Part shown: positions 51,447 through 61,748 of the stretch, piece by piece
How the letters are laid out: each line of letters starts with the position of its first letter
Position numbering within the stretch: the first letter of the stretch is position 1
NCBI GenBank assembly: GCA_040400895.1
Contig: JBBAPL010000010.1
Location: 1-64,000, forward strand
Direction of reading: 5' to 3'
DNA: 64,000 nucleotides
Origin: Pseudaquabacterium sp040400895
Lineage (GTDB): Bacteria; Pseudomonadota; Gammaproteobacteria; Burkholderiales; Burkholderiaceae_C
The notes under the pieces: model-generated
The model's database searches: none
The model's input: the letters and a program-made list of their open reading frames with translations, nothing else
What the model was told of the DNA's origin: nothing
Translations under genes and position numbers: made by a program

Positions 51447-52511
51447 ATGACCGCCATCGACCCCGGAACGCCGCTGATCGGCGCGGTGCGCGACAACCAA
51501 CGCCTGGACGAAGCGGCGCTGAACGCCTGGTTCCGCACCCATGTCGCCGACCCGGCGCAGCCGCTGGTGCTGGGCCAGTTCAACCGTGGCGCGTCCAACC
51601 CCACCTATTCGATCACCGCTGGCGACCAGCGCTGGGTGCTGCGCAAGAAGCCGCCGGGCACGCTGCTGGCCAGCGCCCACCAGGTGGACCGGGAATTCCG
51701 CGTGATGCAGGCGCTGGGCAAGGTGGGCTTCCCGGTGCCGCGCATGCGTGCCTTCTGCGACGACGCGTCGGTCGTCGGCACCGCGTTCTATGTGATGGAC
51801 TTTCTGGAAGGCCGCATCTTCCGCAATGCCCGCCTGCCGGGCCTGCCGCCGGCCGAGCGCGCCGCCATCTACGACAACCTGAACGCCACGCTGGCGCAGC
51901 TGCACCAGGTGGATGTCGCGGCCATCGGCCTGGCCGACTATGGCCGGCCGGGCAACTACTTCCAGCGCCAGATCGACCGCTGGATCAAGCAGTACCGCGG
52001 CGCCGAGACCGAGGCCATCCCAGCGATGGAACGGCTGATGGCCGAGCTGCCGGCGCGCCTGGAACAGCTGGCCCAAGGCAGCGACGAGGTCAGCATCGCC
52101 CATGGCGATTACCGGCTGGAGAACGTGATGTTCCACCCCACCGAGCCGCGCATCATCGCGGTGCTCGACTGGGAGCTGTCGACCCTGGGCCACCCGCTGG
52201 CCGACATCGCCTACGGCTGCATCCTGTACCACTCCAACTCCGAGAGCTGGGGCACGCTGGGCGGCATCGACCTGGCGGCCTCGGGCATCCCCGATGAGTC
52301 GGCCTACGTCGCGGCGTATTGCCGGCGCACCGGGCGCACCTCCATCCCGGGCTTCAACGTCTACCTGGCGTTCTCGATGTTCCGGCTGGCGTCCATCGGC
52401 CAGGGCGTGTTCAAGCGCAACCTGATCGGCATCGGCAACGCGCCGGCGTCGGCCGACAACAGCCACACCAAGCACCTGGCGGCCACGGCCTGCGCCATCC
52501 TGGATCGGTAG
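51447..52511 (+). CDS. Phosphotransferase-fold protein (APH/ACAD10-11-like)
   Basis: A 354-residue protein of the aminoglycoside/choline kinase fold: RGASNPTYSI, LRKKPPGTLLASAH (nucleotide-binding lobe), HGDYRLENVMFHP (catalytic Asp in HGDYR..N) and VLDWELSTLGHPLADI (metal-binding Asp). It resembles the bacterial homologs of ACAD10/11 kinase domains involved in acyl-CoA catabolism (phosphorylating 4-hydroxyacyl-CoA), which fits a lactone hydrolase as operon partner. The exact substrate is inferred, not seen. Confidence 0.88.
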   Translation: MTAIDPGTPLIGAVRDNQRLDEAALNAWFRTHVADPAQPLVLGQFNRGASNPTYSITAGDQRWVLRKKPPGTLLASAHQVDREFRVMQALGKVGFPVPRMRAFCDDASVVGTAFYVMDFLEGRIFRNARLPGLPPAERAAIYDNLNATLAQLHQVDVAAIGLADYGRPGNYFQRQIDRWIKQYRGAETEAIPAMERLMAELPARLEQLAQGSDEVSIAHGDYRLENVMFHPTEPRIIAVLDWELSTLGHPLADIAYGCILYHSNSESWGTLGGIDLAASGIPDESAYVAAYCRRTGRTSIPGFNVYLAFSMFRLASIGQGVFKRNLIGIGNAPASADNSHTKHLAATACAILDR

Positions 52512-52514
52512 GCT

Positions 52515-53282
52515 TCAGTCGAACAGCGCCGGCAGCGTGCACAAGGTGTGCCCTGCGGCCGCCAGCCCGGCGCGCACCGCCGCGGCGGTGGCCACGGCAT
52601 GGGCGTTGTCGCCATGCACGCAGATGCTGTGAAACGGCGTGCGCAGCAGCTTGCCGCTGGCGGTGACGATGCCGCCGGCCTCCAGCATGCGCAGCACATG
52701 GGCCAGGCAGGCGTCGCTGCTGGTCAGCACCGCACCGGGCTGGCTGCGCGGCACCAGGTTGCCGTCGTCGCCATAGGCGCGGTCGGCAAACACCTCGTCG
52801 GCCACGCGCAGGCCGGCGGCGCGGCCGGCCTGCGCCAACTGCGACAAGGCCGGTGCCAGCAGGATCAGGCCGGCATCGACCGAGCGCACCGCCTGGGCGA
52901 TGGTGGCGGCCATGGCGGCGTCTTCACAAGCCATGTTGTTCATCGCGCCATGCGGCTTGACGTGGGTGACCCGCATGCCCTGGGCCTGGGCCACGCCGAT
53001 GAGTGCGCCCACCTGGTAGACCACCACGGCGGCCAGTTCGTCGGCGCCCAGGCGCATCACACGCCGGCCGAAGCCCTGCAGGTCGGGGAAGGACGGGTGC
53101 GCGCCGATGCTGACACCCGCTGCCTTGGCCAGCCGCACGGTGTTGGCCATCACCAGCGGGTCGCCGCCATGGAAGCCGCAGGCCACGTTGGCGGCGCCCA
53201 CGGTGGCCAGCAGCGCGGCGTCGTCGCCCATCTGCCAGGCGCCGAAACTCTCGCCCAGGTCGGCGTTCAGGTTGATGTGCAT
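52515..53282 (-). CDS. pxpA: 5-oxoprolinase subunit A (LamB/YcsF family)
   Basis: A 255-residue protein of the YcsF family: INLNADLGESFGAWQMGDD at the start, ANVACGFHGGDPLVM, VSIGAHPSFPDLQGFGRR and KPHGAMNNMACED. Together with PxpB and PxpC it hydrolyses 5-oxoproline to glutamate in an ATP-dependent reaction. It is the last gene of the operon, 20 bases after pxpC. Converges with the upstream kinase-fold gene with three bases between the stops. Confidence 0.95.
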   Translation of the reverse strand: MHINLNADLGESFGAWQMGDDAALLATVGAANVACGFHGGDPLVMANTVRLAKAAGVSIGAHPSFPDLQGFGRRVMRLGADELAAVVVYQVGALIGVAQAQGMRVTHVKPHGAMNNMACEDAAMAATIAQAVRSVDAGLILLAPALSQLAQAGRAAGLRVADEVFADRAYGDDGNLVPRSQPGAVLTSSDACLAHVLRMLEAGGIVTASGKLLRTPFHSICVHGDNAHAVATAAAVRAGLAAAGHTLCTLPALFD

Positions 53283-53302
53283 CGCGGATGGCTCAGTGCG
53301 TG

Positions 53303-54364
53303 TCAGGCGGGGTCGGGGTGGGTGGCGTTGATCATCGCACTCACCAGGTTGCTGCCGTATAGCGCGCCCAGATCGATGCCGTCGACCAGGGTCAGCGGCG
53401 TGATGGCCGCCAAGTGGCGGCGGATGCCTGCCTCATGCGTGCGGGCCAGGGCCTCGGCGGCGGCCACGGTGATGGCGGCAAAGCGCAGCACTGCGCCCAC
53501 CGGCAGGCTGGCCAGCCGGGCCAGCTCGGCGCTGGCCACCGTGGCGATCTTGGGGTAGCCGCCCACCGTCTGGCCGTCGGCCAGCAGCACGATCGGCATG
53601 CCGTTGCCCGGCACCTGGATCGACCCCGGCACGGCGGCGTCGCTGACGATCTCTGCCCCCTTGTCGGGCCGGTGCTGCAGCGGCGGTGCGCCTTCCAGCC
53701 GCACGCCCATGCGGTCGGCATCGCGGGAGACGCGGTAGGTCGCGCCCAGGAAGGCGGCCCAGGCGGCAGCGTCGAAGTGGTCGTCCTGCGGGCCGGGCAC
53801 CACGCGGATCGGGCCGTCGTCGGTGGTGGGTGGGTGCGGCAGCACACGCTCGGGCGCGGTGCTGCCGGGTGGCGGTGGCGGCAGGGCGGCCACCGTCAGC
53901 CGGTCGCCAGTGGCCAGCGCCCGGCCGGCCACCCCGCCCAGGCGGGCCCGCGTGTAGGTGGCGGCGCTGCCCAGCACCAGCGGCACCGCCAGGCCGGCCG
54001 CGGCGACGTAGCCCATGCGGCCGCTGCGCAACTGGCCCACGCGCAGCGATTCACCCGGCTGCAGGGTGATGCTGCGCCACGACGCCAGCGCGGTGCGTTC
54101 ACTGCCGCGCTGCAGCGTCACCGCAAAGTCGCCCGCCAGGCCCAGCTGCACCGGCGCGTCCACCGCCTGCAGCGCGGGGCCGGCCAGGAAGAACTCCAGT
54201 GCCGGTGCGCCCTCGGCATTGCCGGCTAGCACATTGGCGGTGCGCAGCAGGCCGCCGTCGAGCGCACCGGCACCCGGCACGCCGAAGCGGCGCCAGCCGC
54301 GCCGGCCCAGGTCCTGCACCAGGGTCAGCGCGCCCGGGGCAGTGACAAGGAGGGTGTTGCTCAC
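53303..54364 (-). CDS. pxpC: 5-oxoprolinase subunit C (biotin-dependent carboxyltransferase-like)
   Basis: A 353-residue protein of the KipA/DUR1-type fold: LTLVQDLGRRGWRRFGVPGAG at the start, then GALDGGLLRTANVLAGN, RVVPGPQDDHFD, and SDAAVPGSIQVPGNGMPIV. The start is GTG 54364, nine bases after pxpB. Forms the ATP-dependent enzyme with PxpB and PxpA. Confidence 0.95.
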   Translation of the reverse strand: MSNTLLVTAPGALTLVQDLGRRGWRRFGVPGAGALDGGLLRTANVLAGNAEGAPALEFFLAGPALQAVDAPVQLGLAGDFAVTLQRGSERTALASWRSITLQPGESLRVGQLRSGRMGYVAAAGLAVPLVLGSAATYTRARLGGVAGRALATGDRLTVAALPPPPPGSTAPERVLPHPPTTDDGPIRVVPGPQDDHFDAAAWAAFLGATYRVSRDADRMGVRLEGAPPLQHRPDKGAEIVSDAAVPGSIQVPGNGMPIVLLADGQTVGGYPKIATVASAELARLASLPVGAVLRFAAITVAAAEALARTHEAGIRRHLAAITPLTLVDGIDLGALYGSNLVSAMINATHPDPA

Positions 54365-54373
54365 GGTACGGGA

Positions 54374-55114
54374 TCAGCCGGGTTGCACGCGGAAGCTGTC
54401 GGGCCGCAGCCGGCCGGCGCGCAGGGCGGCGTCGATCTCGGCATAGCGGTCGGTGCCCACCACGTCGAAACCGATGCGGTCGCCTGGGGCCAGCAGCACC
54501 GGGTTGGCGGCCGCCGCGTCGAACAAGGGCACGGGGCAGCGGCCCAGCAGCTGCCAGCCGCCGGGGCTCTCCCAGGGGTAGATGGCCGACAGCGGCCCGG
54601 TGATCGACACCGACCCGGCCGGCACGCGCACCCGTGGTTCACGCCGGCGCGGCACCGACAGCGCACCAGGCAGCAGGCCCATGAACGGAAAGCCCGGCAT
54701 GAAGCCCAGCATGTAGACGGTGAACACCGTGCCCGCATGCAGCTGCACCACCGCCTCGGGCGACTGGCCGGTGGCGGCGGCCACATCGAGCAGGTCGGCG
54801 CCGAACTCACCGCCATAGCAAACCGGCAGGCGCCAGTGCCGCGGCGTGGCGGCAGCGGCCGTGCCGGCCTGGGCCAGCAGCGCGCGCAGCTGGGGGTCAA
54901 GCACCGCGCGGCTGGTGACCAGCGGGTCGTACAGCACGGTCAGTGACCGGAAGGTGGGCACGGTCTCCACCACGCCGGGCAGGGCACCGCTGGCGCGGGC
55001 GGCGTCCAGCGCATGTTCGGCGGCGGCCACGCGGGCCACCAGGTCGGGCGCGACGCGGCTGCCGAATTCCAGCGTCACTGCGCTGTCCCCGGCGTCCAGC
55101 AGCCGCAAGGTCAT
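54374..55114 (-). CDS. pxpB: 5-oxoprolinase subunit B
   Basis: A 246-residue protein of the KipI family: LLDAGDSAVTLEFGSRVAPD, LPVCYGGEFGADLLDVA, VYMLGFMPGFPFMGLLPG and GRCPVPLFDAAAANPVLL. The start ATG 55114 overlaps the tetR stop by four bases. Partner of PxpC and PxpA. Confidence 0.95.
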   Translation of the reverse strand: MTLRLLDAGDSAVTLEFGSRVAPDLVARVAAAEHALDAARASGALPGVVETVPTFRSLTVLYDPLVTSRAVLDPQLRALLAQAGTAAAATPRHWRLPVCYGGEFGADLLDVAAATGQSPEAVVQLHAGTVFTVYMLGFMPGFPFMGLLPGALSVPRRREPRVRVPAGSVSITGPLSAIYPWESPGGWQLLGRCPVPLFDAAAANPVLLAPGDRIGFDVVGTDRYAEIDAALRAGRLRPDSFRVQPG

Positions 55115-55818
55115 GGCGCCGGCCGCCGTGCCCTGCGCCCGTCGGCTGGCGCAGCTGCGGTGGCGGCCGCCAGCGCCGGCTTCAGGAGGCCGCGCATCGC
55201 ATAGTCGGCCAGCACCTGGGCCAACTCGTCGACGGCCTGCGCATCTTGCAGCCGGCGCGGGCTGTACCAGACGGTGGCCCAGTTCAGCACGCCGAAGAAG
55301 GGTTTGGTGGCCAGGCGCGGCGGCAGGTCGATGAAGGCGCCCTCGCGGATGCCGTCGTCGATGACCTCGGCAAACATGCGCTCGTAGTCGTCCCGCAGCT
55401 GCACCACCGCACGCAGCCGCTTCGATGCCGGGGCCTGGCCGCTGGCGCTGCCCAGCAGCTGCCGCTCCAGCCCCTGCACCGCCACCTTCTGCATCGGCAG
55501 CTCGTTCAGCAGGATCTGGGCGTGGCACAGGGCCATCGCTGCCAGCCGATCGGCCGCGCTGCCGGGGCGTTTGGCGATGGGCTCGATGGCGGCGGTCACC
55601 CGGGTCATCGCGGCCACCTGCACGTCGAAGTACAGGTCGGCCTTGCTGCGGTAATGGTGGTAGATGCGGCCCTTGGTGGCGCCCAGCCGCTCGGCCACCG
55701 CGTCGATGGATGTGGCGGTGTAGCCATAGGCCATGAACAGCTCGGCCGCGGCCTGCAGGATCTCGTCGCGTGAATCCGGCGGCGTTGAGGGGGTGGCAGG
55801 CGTTGGCGGTCGGCTCAT
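55111..55818 (-). CDS. TetR-family transcriptional regulator
   Basis: A 235-residue protein: proline-rich N-terminus (about 1-20), TetR DNA-binding helix-turn-helix (about 22-68; EILQAAAELFMAYGYTATSID, ATKGRIYHHYRSKADLYFDV), then a ligand-binding domain (FFGVLNWATVWYS near 190). It lies between livM and pxpB with four-base overlaps, so the regulator is inside the operon it probably controls. Two matching inverted repeats in front of livK are likely its operators. The ligand is probably the transported compound or its product (inference). Confidence 0.93.
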   Translation of the reverse strand: MSRPPTPATPSTPPDSRDEILQAAAELFMAYGYTATSIDAVAERLGATKGRIYHHYRSKADLYFDVQVAAMTRVTAAIEPIAKRPGSAADRLAAMALCHAQILLNELPMQKVAVQGLERQLLGSASGQAPASKRLRAVVQLRDDYERMFAEVIDDGIREGAFIDLPPRLATKPFFGVLNWATVWYSPRRLQDAQAVDELAQVLADYAMRGLLKPALAAATAAAPADGRRARRPAP

Positions 55819-56822
55819 GATGGCGGCGTCTGGCGTGGCCGCCATGCTGCCATCAATGTCCCCCACAGCGGCCGCACCAGCCCGACCAGGCCCTGGGGGA
55901 AGAAGCCCAGCACCAGCACCAGCACGCTGCCCAGGATGATCTTGTCGACATAGCCGCCGAGCGAGAAGAACTTCTCCTGCACCAGCACCAGCGCGGTGGC
56001 CAGCAGCGGCCCCAGCAGCTGGCGCCGGCCCATCAGCACCACGGCGGTGAGCATCAGGATCAGGAAGTAGCTCTCCAACACGTCGGCGCTGACGTAGGCG
56101 CGCTGGTAGGCATACAGCCAGCCGGCGGCCGCGCTGATGGGCGCCGACACCAGGAAGACCTGCAGCCGCACGCGGGCCAGGTCGATGCCGCTCATCGTGG
56201 CCAGGCGCGGGTTCAGGTGGCTCATCACTGCCGCCGCGCCCAGGGCCGAATGGCGGAAGCGGTCGACCAGGTACAGCGCGGCCACCAGCAGGCCGAAGGC
56301 ATAGGGCCACAGCGTGCGGTCGTCCTTGGCGGTCAGCGCGATGCCGGGCAGCGACAAGTCGAGCAGCGGGATGCCGCGCACGCCGTCAGACCCCCCCATG
56401 AACTGCCAGTTGGCGGCGACCGTCATCGCCACCACTGCCACCGCATAGGTGACCAGCGAGAAGACGAACTCGCGCAGCCGCAGTGTGACCAGGCCGATGA
56501 CGCCGGCCAGCAGCAGCGCCATGCCGATCGACCCGGCCAGCGTGCCCCAGCTGCCCACGCCGGCGCGGGTGGCCAGCAGCGCGGTGGTGTAGCTGCCGGC
56601 GGCAAAGAACACGGTGTGCGCCAGGCTCACTTCGCCCAGGTCGGACACGATGATGTCCAGCCCGTAGGCCATCACCGCGAAGATGGCGATCAGCACCGCC
56701 GCGCTGTAGGCCGCACCGCTGCCGCCGGCCAGCTGCGGCGCCAGGTACACCGCCACCGCGGTGGGCAGCAGGGCCCAGCGCTGCCAGGGCGTGCGACGGG
56801 CGGGTGTGACGACGCTGGCCAT
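55815..56822 (-). CDS. livM: Branched-chain amino-acid-type ABC transporter, permease
   Basis: About 335 residues with eight to ten membrane segments and the LivM-type sequence (AYGLDIIVSDLGEVSLAHTVFFAAGSY, GTLAGSIGMALL, DRTLWPYAFGL, RLATMSGIDLARVRL). Forms the inner-membrane channel with LivH. Its start shares one base with the livH stop (TGATG), and its stop overlaps the tetR start by four bases. Substrate is probably an amino-acid derivative. Confidence 0.94.
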   Translation of the reverse strand: MASVVTPARRTPWQRWALLPTAVAVYLAPQLAGGSGAAYSAAVLIAIFAVMAYGLDIIVSDLGEVSLAHTVFFAAGSYTTALLATRAGVGSWGTLAGSIGMALLLAGVIGLVTLRLREFVFSLVTYAVAVVAMTVAANWQFMGGSDGVRGIPLLDLSLPGIALTAKDDRTLWPYAFGLLVAALYLVDRFRHSALGAAAVMSHLNPRLATMSGIDLARVRLQVFLVSAPISAAAGWLYAYQRAYVSADVLESYFLILMLTAVVLMGRRQLLGPLLATALVLVQEKFFSLGGYVDKIILGSVLVLVLGFFPQGLVGLVRPLWGTLMAAWRPRQTPPS

Positions 56823-57694
56823 CAGTGCACCCCGCCGCCGGCGCCAGCCGCCAGCCCGCCGGGGCGCAGCACCAGCAGGGCGATCAGCGCCAGGAAGGCC
56901 GCCGCCGTGGTGTAGGCCGGTGAGACCAGCGCGCCGAACAGCGCGGTGAACAGCCCCAGCGCCACGCCGGCCACATAGCTGCCCTTGACGCTGCCGATAC
57001 CGCCGAACACCACCACCACGAAGGTCATGATCACCTCGTCGAAGCCCATCGAGGTGAGGATGGGCGTGCGTGGCGCCACCATGCCGGCGGCAAAGGCCAC
57101 CGCCGCGCCTTCGAAGGCGAACACACCGTAGTACACCCGGCGCACGTTCACGCCGCTCAACTGGGCCAGCTTCGGGTCTTCGGCCACCATGCGCACCAGG
57201 CGGCCGATGCGGGTGCCATCGAGCAGCCAGCGCAGGCCCAGGAAGACGGCGATGGTGGCGACGATGATGGCCAGATCCTGCCCGGTGATCCACAGCTCGC
57301 CCAGGGTGATCTCCTTGCGCGACAAGGCGGTGTCCAGGATCTGCCCGGTGCTGCCGAAGACCAGCGCCGCCGCCCCGTGGATCACATAGCCGAAGCCCAG
57401 CGTCATGATCATGATCGACACCAGGTTCTGCTCGAAGGTGGCGCGCAGCATCACACGCTGCATGCCCGCGCCCAGCAGGGCGCCGCAGGCCATGGCGATC
57501 GGCAGCGCCAGCGCGTAGGGCACGCCGGCCTTGACCACCGCCCACCAGGTGACGAAGGCGCCCAGCATGTACATCTGGCCGTGGCCGAAGTTGACCAGCC
57601 GGGCGACGCCCAGCAGCAGCGTCCAGCCGATGGCCACCAGCGCATAGGCATGGCCCATGACCAGACCGTTGAGAACTTGCTGGAGAAGATTCAT
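56822..57694 (-). CDS. livH: Branched-chain amino-acid-type ABC transporter, permease
   Basis: A 290-residue membrane protein with the LivH pattern (LLQQVLNGLVMGHAYALVAIG, MLGAFVTWWAVV, KEITLGELWITGQDLAIIV, GFDEVIMTFVVVVFGGIGSVK). Partner of LivM. Overlaps livF by four bases and livM by one. Confidence 0.95.
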   Translation of the reverse strand: MNLLQQVLNGLVMGHAYALVAIGWTLLLGVARLVNFGHGQMYMLGAFVTWWAVVKAGVPYALALPIAMACGALLGAGMQRVMLRATFEQNLVSIMIMTLGFGYVIHGAAALVFGSTGQILDTALSRKEITLGELWITGQDLAIIVATIAVFLGLRWLLDGTRIGRLVRMVAEDPKLAQLSGVNVRRVYYGVFAFEGAAVAFAAGMVAPRTPILTSMGFDEVIMTFVVVVFGGIGSVKGSYVAGVALGLFTALFGALVSPAYTTAAAFLALIALLVLRPGGLAAGAGGGVH

Positions 57695-58442
57695 GGTGGG
57701 GTGTGGGCGCCGGCAGTGGCGCCCAGGTAGGCCTCTGCAATCCTGGGATCGTTGCCGACGGCCGCGGCCGGCCCTTCCAGCACCATGCGCCCGCGTTCGA
57801 TCAGCACCAGGCGGTCGACCACCTCCATGGCGGCGCGCACGTTCTGCTCCACCACCAGGATGGCCAGGCCGGCCTGGGCCAGGGTGCGCAGGGTCTGCAG
57901 CACCTGGTCGACCAGCTTGGGCGCCAGGCCGATGGACGGCTCGTCCAGCAGCAGGGCCTTGGGGCCCATCATCAGCGCGCGGCCGATGCCCAGCATCTGC
58001 CGCTCACCGCCCGACAACTGCGCGCCCAGGTGCTGGCGGCGCTCCTTCAGGCGGGGGAACAGGTCATACACCTCGTCGCGGCTGTACAGGCGGCGGCACG
58101 GCTCGGTGGGCGGCTCCTGGCTGCGCGACAGGTTTTCTTCCACATTCATTTGCGCGAACACCAGCTTGCCCTCGGGCACCAGCAGCAGGCCGGCACGCAC
58201 CCGCTGGTGGGTGGGCCAGGCGTCGATGCGCACGCCGCTCAGTTCCACCTGGCCGGCCAGCCGCGGCGCCCCGCGCGACCAGCCGAGCAGGGCGTTGACC
58301 AGCGTGGACTTGCCCGCGCCGTTGGCGCCGACCACGCCCACCACCTCGCCGGCGGCCAGATCCAGCGCGGTCAGGTCCAGCGCCAGGTTGCCGGCGTAGC
58401 TGGCCTGCAAGCCGCGAACGCGAAGGACGGGTGCTGCGCTGC

Positions 58443-58446
<4 letters not shown>
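57691..58446 (-). CDS. livF: Branched-chain amino-acid-type ABC transporter, ATPase
   Basis: A 251-residue ABC ATPase: Walker A GANGAGKST, signature LSGGERQMLGIGRALMM, Walker B ALLLDEPSIGL, and the LivF marker EQNVRAAMEV. Energises the LivHM channel. Overlaps livG by four bases. Confidence 0.95.
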
Positions 58447-59215
<769 letters not shown>

Positions 59216-59216
<1 letters not shown>

Positions 59217-60349
59217 CAGGGCGTGACGACGATCTTCTTGTCCTGGACCGTGAACAGGTAGTGCTTCGACCCCAGTTGGCCGTTGGGCTCGAAGGTGATG
59301 TCGCCCATCACCGTGCCCTTGAAGCTGCCGCCGCGGATGCGCTTGGCAATCGCCGCGCGGTCCAGCGTCTTCAGCTCGTTGGCGGCCATGGCCCACACCT
59401 GCAGCGCGGTGGCGCCCAGGGCCATGAACTTGTCGGGCGTGTACTTGAACATCTCCTGGCTCTTGGCCACGAACTTCAGGTTGGCCGGGTTGGACGCGAA
59501 CGGCTCGACCTGCGGGAAGTAGATGTCGGCGCCGATCAGGCCGTTGGCGGCGTCACCCGCGACCTCGATCACGCTGGGCGCCACCGTGCCCACCGCCGCG
59601 ACGAACTTGCCCGGCAGGCGGGACTGCCGCGCCTGGCGGATGGTGGCCGGCATACCCAGGCCCTCATTGGCGTTGATGGCCACGGTGATGTCGGGCTTGG
59701 CCGCCACCACGTTGGTCATGGCCACGCGGAAATCAGCCTGCGCGAACGGAAATTTCTCTTCGGCCACCTTCTCGTAGGCCCAGTTCAGCTTCTTCAGCTC
59801 GTTCTCGATCGATGCCTGGGCGCCGTTGCCGTAGGCGTCGTTCTGCGTCAGGAAGGCGATGCGCTTGGCCTTGGCGTTGTTGGCGATGTAGTTAGCGATC
59901 ACCGCGCCATCTTGCGAGTTGCTGCTGTTCAGCCGCACCGCCATCGGGTTGGCTTCGCCCGACAGGATGACGTCGGCCTTGCTGATCGCGGTGATGTCGA
60001 GGATGCCGGCGCGCGCCAGCACCGGCTGCATGGCCAGCGTGACCGGGCTGTTCCAGCCCTCGATCACCACCGCCACGCCGGCGGTGGCCAGCTCGGTGGC
60101 GCGCGACACGCCCACGGCGGGTGTGGATTCATCGTCGCGCGACACGATCTCGATCTTGCGGCCCAGCACGCCGCCGGCGTCGTTGATCATCGCGGCCATC
60201 ACGTTGATGGCGTTGGTGACATGCTGGCCCTGCGGCCCGGCGCCGCCTGACAGCGGCAGGATCACGCCCACCTTCACCGTGTTCTGCGCGGTCGCGGCCA
60301 GCGACAGGCCCAGCGTGCAGGCCGCCGCCAAGGTCCGAATCAGCTTCAT
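59216..60349 (-). CDS. livK: Branched-chain amino-acid-type binding protein
   Basis: About 377 residues: signal peptide (to about 22) and a type I binding-protein fold (VGVILPLSGGAGPQGQH, INDAGGVLGRKIEIVSRDDE, RIAFLTQNDAYGNGA, GLIGADIYFPQVEPF). The start ATG 60349 has GGAG seven bases upstream. First gene of the operon livKGFHM-tetR-pxpBCA. Ligand is likely 5-oxoproline, another lactam or a related amino-acid derivative, inferred from the pxp genes. Confidence 0.95.
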
Positions 60350-60405
60350 CGTGTGTCTCCTGTTGTGGGTGCGCGCGGCGCTGCAATGCCGGGCCGACAA
60401 GCACA

Positions 60406-60420
60406 GTACCACTCGGTATC
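60406..60420. promoter_or_regulatory. TetR-type operator in front of livK
   Basis: Inverted repeat GTACC-N5-GGTAT; its reverse complement GATACCGAGTGGTAC matches the second site at 60519-60533 in 12 of 15 bases. It is 57 bases from the livK start. Confidence 0.6.
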
Positions 60421-60518
60421 TTGCAGCGTCAATGTGGTCAGCACCGAGATGGTGGATGCACGATTTGTCCTGCAAGCGACAGCCTGCTGGTGCTGTGTGG
60501 GCATGCTGCCGGCGTGGC

Positions 60519-60533
60519 GATACCAATCGGTAC
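60519..60533. promoter_or_regulatory. TetR-type operator in front of the SDR gene
   Basis: GATACCAATCGGTAC, with GTACC/GGTAC half-sites like those of the site at 60406-60420. It lies 76 bases before the SDR start and 170 from livK, so one regulator could govern both divergent genes. Confidence 0.6.
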
Positions 60534-60608
60534 GCCACAGGTCACCACATCCCGACAGCAGGCGAGGCACCCATCCATGGCGATTGACAACACACGGCCA
60601 GCTGCGCC

Positions 60609-61697
60609 ATGACCCGACGCAAGGTGCTGGTGCTGGGTGCCCTGGGCATGGTGGGCCGCGCTGCGATGCAGCGCTTTACCGGTCGCGGCAATGTGCAGGC
60701 CGTGGGGCTGGCGCGGCGGGCAGCCGACTTCGCACCCGATGCCGTGTGGCTGCAGGCCGACCTGCGTGACGCCGACGCTGCGCGCGCGGCGCTGGCGCCG
60801 CACCGCGACGTGACCCACGTGGTCTACGCCGCCCTGAACGAGCAGCCCAACCTGGTGCAGGGTTGGCGCAGCGCCGACAACATGGTGTTGAACACCCGCA
60901 TGCTGGCCAACACCCTGGACGCGCTGGACGGCCCGGGCGGGGGGGCTCTGCAGCACATCACCCTGCTGCAGGGCACCAAGGCCTATGGCGTGCACACCGG
61001 CCGGGCGATGCGGGTGCCCGCGCGTGAGCACGACGCGCTGCGTGACCACGTCAATTTTTACTTTGACCAGCAGGACCTGTTGCAAGAACACGCGCAGCGC
61101 ACCGGCTGTGCCTGGACCATCTTCCGCCCGCAGATCGTGCTGGGCCTGGCCGTGGGAAGCGCCATGAACCCGGTGGCTGCGCTGGGCGCCTATGCCGTGC
61201 TGTGCCGTGAACGCGGCCTGCCGCTGACCTACCCCGGCCACCCCCACCTGCTGACCGAATGCACCGATGCCCGCCTGATCGCCGAAGCCATCGAATGGGC
61301 CTGGGGCGCACCGCAGGCGCATGGCGAGGCCTTCAACATCAGCAACGGCGACGTGATCCTGTGGCCCACGCTGTTCCCCCGCATGGCGGCGCACTTCGGC
61401 CTGGCGCTGGGTGAGCCCGCGCCGCAGCGGCTGCGCGACACCATGCCGCCGCTGGCGGGGCTGTGGCGGCAGATCGCGCAGCGTGACGGCCTGCGGGTGG
61501 CTGATCTGGACGCGCTGATCGGCCTGTCATGGCAATACGCCGACACCAACTTTGCGGCGCAACGGCCGCTGGCGGTGCCGCCCATCGTGTCGACCATCAA
61601 GCTGCGGCAGGCGGGGTTTGGGGGGTGCATCGACACGGAGGAGTGCATCGTGCAGCACCTGCAGGCGATGCAGGCGCAGGGCTACCTGCCGGCTTGA
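60609..61697 (+). CDS. SDR-family reductase (PRISE-like)
   Basis: A 362-residue Rossmann protein with N-terminal GALGMVGR (G10/G13/G16 pattern). Its LQGTKAYGVH and NFYFDQQDLL segments resemble the PRISE (progesterone 5-beta-reductase/iridoid synthase) family, which reduce enone-type substrates with NADPH. It is divergent from the liv-pxp operon and has one of the shared operators in its promoter. Substrate unknown. Confidence 0.87.
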   Translation: MTRRKVLVLGALGMVGRAAMQRFTGRGNVQAVGLARRAADFAPDAVWLQADLRDADAARAALAPHRDVTHVVYAALNEQPNLVQGWRSADNMVLNTRMLANTLDALDGPGGGALQHITLLQGTKAYGVHTGRAMRVPAREHDALRDHVNFYFDQQDLLQEHAQRTGCAWTIFRPQIVLGLAVGSAMNPVAALGAYAVLCRERGLPLTYPGHPHLLTECTDARLIAEAIEWAWGAPQAHGEAFNISNGDVILWPTLFPRMAAHFGLALGEPAPQRLRDTMPPLAGLWRQIAQRDGLRVADLDALIGLSWQYADTNFAAQRPLAVPPIVSTIKLRQAGFGGCIDTEECIVQHLQAMQAQGYLPA

Positions 61698-61748
61698 CGC
61701 GATGGGCTGCCGGGCCGCGCGCGGCGCCGCTGTCAGCGCCGCACGCGT